The position numbers and the translations under genes are program-made. 64,000 bases of DNA from Flavobacterium gyeonganense (GTDB lineage: Bacteria; Bacteroidota; Bacteroidia; Flavobacteriales; Flavobacteriaceae), in contig NZ_CP121112.1 in the NCBI RefSeq assembly GCF_029625295.1, positions 806,001-870,000 on the forward strand, written 5' to 3'. The notes under the pieces were generated by a model. That model was not told where the DNA came from. It saw nothing but the letters and a program-made list of their open reading frames with translations, and made no database searches. Below, piece by piece: positions 1 to 7,360 of this stretch; the stretch's first letter is position 1, and the number at the start of each line of letters is the position of its first letter.

Positions 1-983
1 TTGAATATCAGAATTGGTTTGTGTGATTTATCAGTATCAAATTCGGCTTTTATTTTATTCAGGCAGTCTTCAAAAATTACGGCTTTTTCTCCGTTTACCA
101 TTGGGCTGTTTGTTAAAACCAATTGTGCATTTGGATTATGCTGGTATAACATCTTTATAAAATTGACATAATTCGAAACATATTTTTCAGGACTAAAAGG
201 CGAACGTTCTTTGATGCCGTCACCATTAGAAAAATCATTGGTTCCTAACGCAATGCTGATAATTTCAGGCTGAAAAGCAAAATCATATTTAGGTTTTGAA
301 GAGTCTTTTGTCAAATACAAATTTTCATAAACAGCAGGCATAATTGGTGCATCAGAACCTTCTTCATTCCAGTTGCGATAAATTCCGATTCCGGAAACGG
401 AACTCAATAAATAATCGGCATCAATATTTCTGGACAAGACGGGTCCGTAGGCATAAAATCCATTGTGATGGTCAAAATATTCGCCCTGATTACACGGAAT
501 TGTGGATGGATCATTTGCTGCACCACTAGTTATGGAATCTCCAATAAATTCGATTTTTTTCTTTCTGACTGGAGTTATTGTCATTAATTTGGCTGTAGTT
601 CCGGCAAATAAAACATTGCCCATTGTGGCTTCCGTTCCTTTATAGATAGTTAACGTATGTACTTTTTGACTGGAAGTAACTTTAATTTCAAAAGACTGAA
701 CCGGTCCCTTTTCGACTCTTACTTTTCCCATATACTGCCCATCAAGTTCTAACACCACATAATTATGATGTTCCCACGAATCAATACTTTGGAGTAAAAC
801 AGAACATTTTTCGCCTGAAAAATTAAACGATACCGAAGCTGCAGTCCCGATCAGAACAGCTTTATTATCCTGCAGTACATCTACTCTTCCGGCATATAAA
901 AAGGTTTTTACTTTAGTTTGCGAAATCGACATTACGGAAATCAGCAAAAACAAAATTAAATAAGGTATTTTTTTGATAAACAT
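1..983 (-). CDS. SGNH/GDSL hydrolase, CE2-like carbohydrate esterase (3' end outside window)
   Basis: This is probably a secreted esterase that removes acetyl groups from plant-type polysaccharides. I translated it by hand from the ATG at 983-981; the frame stays open to the window edge, so the C-terminus is missing. It begins with a hydrophobic signal peptide (about residues 1-22). A beta-rich region of about 100 residues follows, and then SGNH block I (FIGDSITSG, near residue 145) and a later block with ALGTND (near residue 245). A jelly-roll domain in front of an SGNH domain is the layout of carbohydrate esterase family 2. The substrate is inferred from the family only. The gene is divergent from the NlpC/P60 gene. 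Confidence 0.75.
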   Translation of the reverse strand, partial: MFIKKIPYLILFLLISVMSISQTKVKTFLYAGRVDVLQDNKAVLIGTAASVSFNFSGEKCSVLLQSIDSWEHHNYVVLELDGQYMGKVRVEKGPVQSFEIKVTSSQKVHTLTIYKGTEATMGNVLFAGTTAKLMTITPVRKKKIEFIGDSITSGAANDPSTIPCNQGEYFDHHNGFYAYGPVLSRNIDADYLLSSVSGIGIYRNWNEEGSDAPIMPAVYENLYLTKDSSKPKYDFAFQPEIISIALGTNDFSNGDGIKERSPFSPEKYVSNYVNFIKMLYQHNPNAQLVLTNSPMVNGEKAVIFEDCLNKIKAEFDTDKSHKPILIF

Positions 984-1014
984 AATTTATTCGTTAAAAT
1001 ATAAATACATTTCA

Positions 1015-1022
1015 CAAATATA
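1015..1022 (-). promoter_or_regulatory. Promoter -7 box for the SGNH esterase
   Basis: On the minus strand this reads TATATTTG, a full match to the Bacteroidetes -7 element TAnnTTTG, 31 bases upstream of the ATG. A poor -33 element (TTTC) lies 18 bases further up. Confidence 0.4.
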
Positions 1023-1105
1023 TCCGAATTACATTTTACAGAAAGATACTAAAATATCAAAAAGCAATAAAAAAATACCAAAAACGTTTATTAAATCAGC
1101 CTCTT

Positions 1106-1136
1106 TTTGCTATTCTAAACAAACACTTTACCTTTA
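1106..1136 (+). promoter_or_regulatory. Promoter for the NlpC/P60 gene
   Basis: TTTG at 1106-1109, then 19 bases, then TACCTTTA at 1129-1136. This fits the Bacteroidetes consensus TTTG-N19-TAnnTTTG except for the last base, and it lies 27 bases upstream of the ATG. Confidence 0.5.
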
Positions 1137-1163
1137 TAAACTAATATTTATCTGCCCGCTCAC

Positions 1164-1675
1164 ATGAAAACTACTATTCCCACCCTGTTTCTTTTGCTTA
1201 CTATTTTATTTTCTTCTTTTACTTTAAAAAAAGACAACAAAACACAATCTGATTCGGTTAAAAAATCCAGACTGAAATTGAACGGGATTCTGTCATCTCG
1301 TATGCAAAAAAATATTTAGGAACACGATATTTGTATGCAAGCAGCAATCCAGACAAAGGATTTGACTGTTCGGGTTTTGTATCTTACGTTTTCAAAAATT
1401 TTGGTTTGACCTTACCCAGAAGTTCTGGTGGTTATAAAAATGTGGGCAAGACCTTAAAACCTGATGAATTTAAAGTTGGGGATGTATTAGTATTTTATGG
1501 TTACAAGGACAAAAGTGTAATAGGTCACGTTGGCATCATTTGCGAAGCCAACGGAATGCAATCGAAATTTATACACGCTTCATCCGGAAAAGCCCAAAAA
1601 GTGACTATCACAGCACTTGATGAAGAACATTACACCAAACGTTTTTATAAATGTGTTGATGTTTTGTCTGAATAA
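1164..1675 (+). pseudogene. NlpC/P60 peptidoglycan hydrolase, frame broken at 1260-1265
   Basis: A secreted cysteine peptidase that would cut peptide stems of peptidoglycan. The ATG at 1164 gives a signal peptide (MKTTIPTLFLLLTILFSS) and about 30 further residues. The frame then runs to a stop near 1317. The NlpC domain lies in another frame: YAKKYLGTRY, the catalytic Cys in DCSGF (near 1366), the His in GHVGI and FIHASS near the end. Adding one A to the A6 run at 1260-1265 joins both parts into a normal protein of about 170 residues, reading VKKIQTEIERDSVISYAK across the join. I therefore think the gene is intact and the run under-called. A true frameshift or slippage cannot be excluded from sequence alone. 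Confidence 0.75.
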
Positions 1676-1726
1676 TTTGTTACAACCCGAGGTGACTTTA
1701 GAAAATAAGCTAAGAATTAGCAAAAT

Positions 1727-1808
1727 ATTTTTTTCACGCAGATTTAAACAGATTTTTTATGGACATGCCAAAAAACTAATTAAATCTGCTGTAATCTGCG
1801 TGAAAAAT
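1727..1808. repeat. Intergenic palindromic repeat (CACGCAGATT type)
   Basis: Two imperfect inverted arms flank a short centre: TTTTTTCACGCAGATTTAAA on the left (from about 1729) and its counterpart ending AATCTGCGTGAAAAA on the right (to about 1807). It sits between convergent genes and could also stop transcription. Elements like this are often dispersed in flavobacterial genomes; no second copy is visible in this window. Confidence 0.55.
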
Positions 1809-1825
1809 TAACGTAGCTGCCTTAT

Positions 1826-3402
1826 TTACTCTTCCGTCAATAACTTAATCAGGCTTTCGTCTTTTTGGTAAATATCCTTATAGAAATTCAGCTGACCTTC
1901 GCGATCTACCCAGGCGGTAAAATAACCAATATAAACCGGAACTTTTTTCTTCAGTGTATACCAGCTTTCTTTTCCGGCATGCATGGCTTTGTCTATTCTT
2001 TCCGGAGTCCATTTCGGGTCATCTTTCAATAATTCAATAGCCAGTTCACGTGGTTTTGCTACACGCACGCAGCCATGGCTAAAAGCCCTGCTTTCTCTTT
2101 CGAACAAACTTTTTGAAGGCGTATCATGAAGATAAATGTTACTGGAATTCGGAAATAAAAACTTCACAAGTCCAAGTGAGTTATTTTTCCCTGGAAGCTG
2201 TCGAACCGCCCCATTATTCCATTCTAAGTTTTTCTTTGCCAGATAGTTTTTGTCTTTCGCCATTCCAGGTTTTATTTCGCTTTTGATAATACTTGGCGGA
2301 ACATTCCAATACGGACTAAAAACAATATTATTCATCATTCCGCTGAAAATAACTGTTTTGGTCATTGTCCTGCCTACCACAACTGGCGATATAAAAGCAA
2401 TTTTACCATCTTCGACTATATACAATCTAAATTCGGGAATATTGACTTCGATGTATTTTTTGCCTTTTTCAAGTTCCGGATCAATCCATCGGCAGCGTTC
2501 CATATTGGCAATGATCGTTTTGATCCGGTCTGATACCGGGATATTAAAATCATTAATATGTTCTGATAAAATAGTATTCTTTGGCGCATAGCCATGCCTC
2601 AATTCATAATTTTTGACTGCTTTCATCAAAACCGTATCACAAACAGCACTTTTATTATCTTCCTTAATATCTCCGGTTACAAAAAGCCTTTCCCTGATTT
2701 GCGAAATTATTGCCGAAGAATCTCCTAATTTCAAACCTTCATAATCTTCTCCAGCTTCAATTGTTTTCCAGCCTCCCTTTTTTCGATATCCCTATATTGA
2801 TGAAGTGCATCACGAAGCTTGTAATACTGGCTGAACATCTTGCTTTTCCTGTCATCGCTTATAGTCGATTTTTCAAAAAGAGAATCGGTTAAAACCTGAT
2901 AATTAAGTTTCTTTCTAGGAAGCAGCCATTCTAGTGAAATAGATGTTTTCTCGTCAAAACCTCTGTATACTTTTTCTGCATAATAGAAATACAAATTGGT
3001 AATCATCAAATCTGTATTGACTTTTGAAAGTTTGTTTACCGAATTGTTCTCAAAAATTAAATTGATTTCTTTATACGGAAAATTGGCTTTTAAACCCTCA
3101 TTTTCTAAACCTTTATATTTGTCATACAGCGTATTTCCAAACTCCACAACACCTTTGTTATCGAGCCATAATTGTGTAGATTGTTTTTTTGTGTATAAAG
3201 CAGCAACCTCATCCTGAAAATTTTTCAATTTAGGATACGCTTCATAAAATCCGGCGATTGCCAAACTGTCAATGGTAAGTTTTAATTCCGGAATGACGAC
3301 CTCTGTTTTCTTTAGATTTTCTTCTTTTTTATCCCCTTTTGAATTGCAGGAAACAGCAATAGAAACAAGTATAATAACTGTAAAACTGCACCAAATTTTC
3401 AT
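1826..3402 (-). pseudogene. L,D-transpeptidase of the YcbB/LdtD type, frame broken at 2778-2783
   Basis: This enzyme would form 3-3 cross-links in peptidoglycan. The N-terminal part (ATG at 3402) has a lipoprotein-like signal (SIAVSC, Cys19) and the helical scaffold region. It ends early at 2731. The C-terminal part holds the peptidoglycan-binding-like segment (LKLGDSSAIISQIRERL) and the YkuD catalytic domain with SHGCVRV near 2060-2080. Adding one base at the T6 run 2778-2783 (A6 on the coding strand) gives EKKGGWKTIEAGEDYEGLKL across the join and one protein of about 525 residues, the normal length for this family. The start of the second part without the correction would be a TTG inside a conserved segment, which argues against two separate genes. 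Confidence 0.8.
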
Positions 3403-3416
3403 AATAATTTTTTGAA

Positions 3417-3446
3417 TAAAATTAGAAAAGTTTCCGTAAAAACAAA
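3417..3446 (-). promoter_or_regulatory. Promoter for the L,D-transpeptidase
   Basis: On the minus strand TTTG (3446-3443), 18 bases, then TAATTTTA (3424-3417), ending 14 bases before the ATG. The spacing is one base short of the usual 19-21. Confidence 0.35.
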
Positions 3447-3472
3447 TTCATTTCAAAATAATATTTTGGCAT

Positions 3473-3506
3473 AAAAAAACTCCCGACACATCACATGTCG
3501 GGAGTT
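3473..3506 (-). terminator. Rho-independent terminator of the DUF1573 gene
   Basis: An 11-base stem (AACTCCCGACA with TGTCGGGAGTT, arms 3478-3488 and 3496-3506) followed on the minus strand by a T7 tract. It lies 28 bases after the DUF1573 stop codon. Confidence 0.85.
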
Positions 3507-3533
3507 TTCCACCTTTATATAATCAACTTTATT

Positions 3534-3947
3534 TTAGATAACTGTGCCTTTCAGAGTCAGGACTTTAGGAGTTGCTTCTCCACTTGTTGTAACTGTAACC
3601 GTTTTGGTAAAAGCTCCTTTATTTGCCGCATTGTAAGTTGCTGTAACTTTTGCAGATTTCCCGGGAAGGATTGGTTCTTTAGTATAATCTGTAGCAGTAC
3701 ATCCGCATGATCCCTGAACATTTGTAATTACAACAGCCGTCTTTCCGGTATTTTTAAATTCGAAAACAATTGCTTTTGGCGTTCCTTGTGGAATTTGTCC
3801 AACATCAATTGTTTCTGCTTTCCATACAATAGTAGAAACATCAAACTTACTTTCTACTTTTGAAGCGATCACTTTTATAGGTGTAATTGCCGAAAAGGAC
3901 ATTAATCCTAAAGCTAATACCAACATTGTAATTTTTAAAATTTTCAT
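3534..3947 (-). CDS. DUF1573 protein, exported Ig-like (ASH-type) fold
   Basis: A 137-residue exported protein of unknown function. I chose the ATG at 3947 because it places a signal peptide (MKILKITMLVLALGLMSFSA) at the N-terminus; a longer reading to 4034 only adds unconserved residues. The mature part has the DUF1573 pattern: FEFKNTGKTAVVITNVQGSC, then GCT, a proline-glycine turn (PILPGKSAKVTATYN) and a final beta-strand repeat. The family is common in Bacteroidetes and resembles the fold that packs under cell-surface or periplasmic assemblies. Its role here is not known. It has its own strong terminator, so it appears to be transcribed alone. Confidence 0.85.
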   Translation of the reverse strand: MKILKITMLVLALGLMSFSAITPIKVIASKVESKFDVSTIVWKAETIDVGQIPQGTPKAIVFEFKNTGKTAVVITNVQGSCGCTATDYTKEPILPGKSAKVTATYNAANKGAFTKTVTVTTSGEATPKVLTLKGTVI

Positions 3948-4037
3948 AGTATTTTTATTTAAATTGGTAAATGGTTTAATTTTATATTTCAAAAGTACCT
4001 TTCCAAAAATCAATTCGCTGTTAACCGGTTTCAAATA

Positions 4038-4068
4038 TTTGTTAATGACCTGTTAACTGCTATTTTTA
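4038..4068 (+). promoter_or_regulatory. Promoter of the two-component operon
   Basis: TTTG at 4038-4041, exactly 19 bases, then TATTTTTA at 4061-4068. Transcription would begin near 4075, which rules out a translation start at 4078 and favours the TTG at 4114. Confidence 0.5.
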
Positions 4069-4113
4069 ATTTAAAATTTGATTAATATTACACTTTCTAA
4101 AAAGGAGATTCCC

Positions 4114-5385
4114 TTGAAAATAAACAGACTCAACAGCATCATTATCCTCGGATTAATAGCCATTATCGGTATATTGATCGCTCAATTGCTGTGGACAAAA
4201 GAAGCTTTTACATTAGAACAAAAAAAGCTGAGCCAGAAAACACATATTGCCCTGCTGGAAGTTGCAAAAAAATTATACGAAGGCACTAATCACGAATTGC
4301 CGGCACAAAATCCGGTACAGAAAATTGCCAATGACTATTATATTGTAAACATTGATAATGATTTTGAACCTGATATTCTGGAGTTTTATCTGAAAACTGA
4401 ATTTAAAAAAATGAATATCACGACAGATTTTGAATACGCCATGTACAACTGTCAAAGCGACGAAATGATATATGGAAATTACATTTCTTTATCGGATAAA
4501 GGAAGAGCTAAACAATCAGTATATTTTCCGAAACACAAAAATCTGGTCTATTATTTTGCTGTACGTTTTCCGCATGAAACGACTTATTTATTTAGTTCCA
4601 TGCGTTTTTGGTTTGTATTGTCTATTGTTTTGATTTTTATTTTACTGATTTACGTCTATTCGATTTTGACTCTTCTGCAGCAAAAAAAATATTCAGAACT
4701 CCAGCGTGATTTCATCAATAATATGACCCATGAATTTAAAACACCTTTATCTTCTATTTTAATTGCTTCTAAATATTTAATCGGGCAGGAAAAAATTAAG
4801 GAAGACAAAAAGCTGTACACTTATACCGATATCATCATTAACCAGAGTAATAAACTAAACAGTCATATTGAACAGATTTTAAACATAGCCAAATCTGATT
4901 ATACGCCACTCGAATTAAAGAAAGAATCCTTATTAATCATCCCTGTTATTGAGGAAGTAATCGAAAATATTCGTTTGAAATACCCGGAAATCTCCATTAA
5001 AATTAAAACAGATTCAAACCATTACGAACTCGAAACCGATAGATTTCATTTTACCAATCTGGTTTATAATTTACTCGATAATGCTGTAAAGTACTGCAAT
5101 GAAAAGCCTGAAATTACGGTTGGAATTTTCACAGAAAATAAGTTCTTAAAACTGTCCTTTGAAGATAACGGAATCGGAATCGCTTCTAAAAATATTTCAT
5201 TTATATTTGATAAATTTTACCGGATACAGAATGAAAAAAGTAATGAGGTTAACGGTTTTGGATTAGGTTTGTATTATGTAAAAAAGATTTGCGACCTTCA
5301 AAACTGGAAAATTTCCGCAATAAAAAACCATACAAAAGGTATCACCATAACTTTGTCAATCCCATATAAAAATGAGCAGCTTTAA
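4114..5385 (+). CDS. Sensor histidine kinase
   Basis: A membrane histidine kinase that would sense an envelope signal and phosphorylate the regulator encoded next to it. It has one transmembrane helix near the N-terminus (LGLIAIIGILIAQLLW), a periplasmic region of about 120 residues and a second helix (FVLSIVLIFILLIYVYSIL). The H-box is NNMTHEFKTPLSS, with the phosphorylated His near residue 206. The ATP-binding boxes are NLLDNAVKY, DNGIGI, FDKFYR and GFGLGLYYVKK. I chose the TTG at 4114 because an AAGGAG sequence lies 6 bases upstream and the promoter ends at 4068. Such a clear Shine-Dalgarno sequence with TTG is uncommon in this phylum. The layout resembles RprX of Bacteroides. It overlaps the regulator by 14 bases. 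Confidence 0.85.
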   Translation: MKINRLNSIIILGLIAIIGILIAQLLWTKEAFTLEQKKLSQKTHIALLEVAKKLYEGTNHELPAQNPVQKIANDYYIVNIDNDFEPDILEFYLKTEFKKMNITTDFEYAMYNCQSDEMIYGNYISLSDKGRAKQSVYFPKHKNLVYYFAVRFPHETTYLFSSMRFWFVLSIVLIFILLIYVYSILTLLQQKKYSELQRDFINNMTHEFKTPLSSILIASKYLIGQEKIKEDKKLYTYTDIIINQSNKLNSHIEQILNIAKSDYTPLELKKESLLIIPVIEEVIENIRLKYPEISIKIKTDSNHYELETDRFHFTNLVYNLLDNAVKYCNEKPEITVGIFTENKFLKLSFEDNGIGIASKNISFIFDKFYRIQNEKSNEVNGFGLGLYYVKKICDLQNWKISAIKNHTKGITITLSIPYKNEQL

Positions 5386-6058
5386 AATCCTTTATACCGA
5401 AGATGATGAAACATTGGCCTTTTTAACCAAAGACAACCTTGAACAAAACGGCTATGATGTAACACATTGTTCTGATGGAAAATCAGGTTTAGAAAGTTTT
5501 AAAATGGAGGATTTCGATATTTGCATTTTTGATATCATGATGCCAAAAATGGATGGTTTCGAATTAGCATCAGAAATTAGGAAACTCAATACTGATATTC
5601 CAATTATTTTTCTCTCTGCTAAAACTTTAAAAGAAGACCGGATTAAAGGACTGCGTTTAGGCGCAGATGATTACCTCGTAAAACCTTTCAGCATTGAAGA
5701 ATTAATATTAAAAATTGAAGTCTTTTTAAAACGTTCACAAAAAAACAACAAATCCGAAAAATCGATTTATGAAATAGGAAAATATCAGTTTGATACTAAG
5801 AACTTTATTCTTTTTAATAACGAAGAAAAGATTGGTCTTACACAACGCGAAGCTGAATTGTTGAAATTATTTCTCGATAATAAAAATTCTGTATTAAAAA
5901 GGGAGCAGATTTTAAACGCACTTTGGGGTACTGACGATTATTTTATGGGACGAAGCCTGGACGTTTTTATTTCGCGTCTTCGAAAAATTCTCGCAAATGA
6001 AAAAGGTATTTCTATTGAAAACCTGCATGGAATCGGATTCCGATTTGTAATTGAATAG
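5372..6058 (+). CDS. OmpR/PhoB-family response regulator
   Basis: A 228-residue DNA-binding regulator, the partner of the kinase just upstream. The receiver domain has the acidic pair in YTEDDE, the phosphorylated Asp54 in CIFDIMMPKMDG and the conserved Lys in VKPFS. A winged-helix output domain fills the C-terminal half (LTQREAELLKLF, then SLDVFISRLRKIL). Translation is coupled to the kinase through the overlap. The target genes cannot be told from the sequence. Confidence 0.9.
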   Translation: MSSFKILYTEDDETLAFLTKDNLEQNGYDVTHCSDGKSGLESFKMEDFDICIFDIMMPKMDGFELASEIRKLNTDIPIIFLSAKTLKEDRIKGLRLGADDYLVKPFSIEELILKIEVFLKRSQKNNKSEKSIYEIGKYQFDTKNFILFNNEEKIGLTQREAELLKLFLDNKNSVLKREQILNALWGTDDYFMGRSLDVFISRLRKILANEKGISIENLHGIGFRFVIE

Positions 6059-6065
6059 TTGTTTT

Positions 6066-6178
6066 TTGTCATTCCGACGAAGGAGGAATCTCCACAATAC
6101 TATTCCGCATAGTTAAGAACTTAAACAAATCTTTGGCGAGCTACTTACGAAGATTCCTCCTCCGTCGGAATGACAAAC
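6066..6178. repeat. Intergenic palindromic repeat (GTCATTCCGACG type)
   Basis: The left arm TTGTCATTCCGACGAAGGAG (continuing GAATC) and the right arm at about 6150-6177 are near-perfect inverted copies about 26 bases long, with a centre of about 57 bases. It fills the gap between the response regulator and the convergent GIY-YIG gene. It may act as a two-way terminator and looks like a dispersed element. Confidence 0.65.
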
Positions 6179-6185
6179 TAAATTT

Positions 6186-6521
6186 TTATTCAAACATGGA
6201 GTTTAAAAAATCTAAATCAGGATTAATTGTTTTAATTAATGCTATTTTTTTCTCTCTCCTCCATCCTTTTATTTCTTTTTCTCTCGCTATTGATTCTTGA
6301 ATCCAATTAAACTTCTCGTAATAAAGCAAAAATCCAACATTGTATTTTGAAGCAAAAGTTTTATTATTTGTAGTTATATTTTCTGCATGCTCAATCAATC
6401 GCTTTTTTATATTATTTGTTACACCTGTATAAAAAACAGATTTGGCTTTATTTGTAATAATATATATGTAGTAAGTATGAACCCTTCTTGAAAACACATG
6501 ATGTAAATAATAACAATTCAA
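6186..6521 (-). CDS. GIY-YIG domain protein
   Basis: A 111-residue single-domain protein of the GIY-YIG endonuclease superfamily (YhbQ/UPF0213-like). The visible elements are YYIYIITNK and VFYTGVTNNIKKRLIEH with the catalytic-type Arg, then YYEKF, AREKEIKGWRREKK and the C-terminal NPDLDFL. These small proteins occur in many Bacteroidetes and their substrate is not established. Convergent with the response regulator across the palindromic repeat. Confidence 0.85.
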   Translation of the reverse strand: MNCYYLHHVFSRRVHTYYIYIITNKAKSVFYTGVTNNIKKRLIEHAENITTNNKTFASKYNVGFLLYYEKFNWIQESIAREKEIKGWRREKKIALIKTINPDLDFLNSMFE

Positions 6522-6580
6522 CTACAAATAAAGAATATTCTGTAAATATAATTTAAAAAATCATTTGTATTTTTAAGTTC

Positions 6581-6588
6581 TAATTTTG
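6581..6588 (+). promoter_or_regulatory. -7 box just upstream of the metallo-hydrolase
   Basis: TAATTTTG matches TAnnTTTG, ending 7 bases before the ATG at 6596. No -33 element at normal distance. If it is used, the transcript would begin at or almost at the start codon. Confidence 0.3.
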
Positions 6589-6595
6589 TCAGATT

Positions 6596-7360
6596 ATGAA
6601 ACTGCATCATTTGCGAAATGCCACTTTAGTCATTGAAACAGAAAAACATATCATCTTAATTGATCCTATGTTAGGAAAAAGGAAAACTATAGCTCCTTTT
6701 GCCCTTTTTCGTTATCCACCAAAGAGAAACCCGCTGACTGCGCTTCCAAAAAACAGCAGGGAAATTTTGAGTAAAGTCACACATTGTCTGATAACGCATT
6801 TGCATCCGGATCATCTTGATAAAGCCGGTGAAGTTTTTCTAAAGAGAAAATCAATACCTGTGATTTGCAGTACAAAAGACGAAAAAAAGATAACGCAACG
6901 TGGTTTAACTGTTATGCAAACTTTGGATTACTGGAAACCCCAAAATTTTCTGGACGGAAAAATAACAGGTATTCCGGCCGTTCACGGATATGGCTTCATA
7001 GCCAAACTGATGGGAAATGTGATGGGATTTTTTATAGAACTTCTTAACGAAAAAACCATTTACATCAGTTCTGATACTATTTTCACAAAAGATACAGAGA
7101 AAGTTCTGACCGAACTGAAACCTGACATTGCAACCGTTGCCTGCGGTACTGCAAGATTAGATTTTGGACAGCCACTATTAATGAGAATGAATGATATCCT
7201 TAAATTTACTGCACTGGCACCCTCGAAAGTTTTTGCCAATCATTTAGAATCTCTAAATCATTGCCCGACAACAAGGGAAGAACTTAAAAAAGCCTTGGCT
7301 GAAAATAATCTTTTATATAAAACCGCTGTTCCTAATGATGGGGAATGTGTGGAATATTAG
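6596..7360 (+). CDS. Metallo-beta-lactamase-fold hydrolase
   Basis: A 254-residue cytoplasmic metallo-hydrolase, similar in plan to UlaG-like and other MBL-fold proteins. The metal-binding motif HxHxDH is present as THLHPDHLD near residue 68. Further candidate ligands are AVHGYG, the Asp in YISSDTIF and the His in FANHLESLNHCP near the C-terminus. The substrate is unknown; family members act on lactones, phosphodiesters and other esters. It is convergent with the radical SAM gene, with the two stop codons next to each other. Confidence 0.8.
   Translation: MKLHHLRNATLVIETEKHIILIDPMLGKRKTIAPFALFRYPPKRNPLTALPKNSREILSKVTHCLITHLHPDHLDKAGEVFLKRKSIPVICSTKDEKKITQRGLTVMQTLDYWKPQNFLDGKITGIPAVHGYGFIAKLMGNVMGFFIELLNEKTIYISSDTIFTKDTEKVLTELKPDIATVACGTARLDFGQPLLMRMNDILKFTALAPSKVFANHLESLNHCPTTREELKKALAENNLLYKTAVPNDGECVEY

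Noticed and set aside
973..1167. 64-codon plus-strand ORF in the gap before the NlpC gene
   Set aside because: Composition is that of AT-rich intergenic DNA, it contains the NlpC promoter, and it overlaps the esterase start.
2731..2734. Reading the L,D-transpeptidase as two overlapping genes with TTG start
   Set aside because: The break lies within a conserved segment and one base at 2778-2783 restores the full family sequence.
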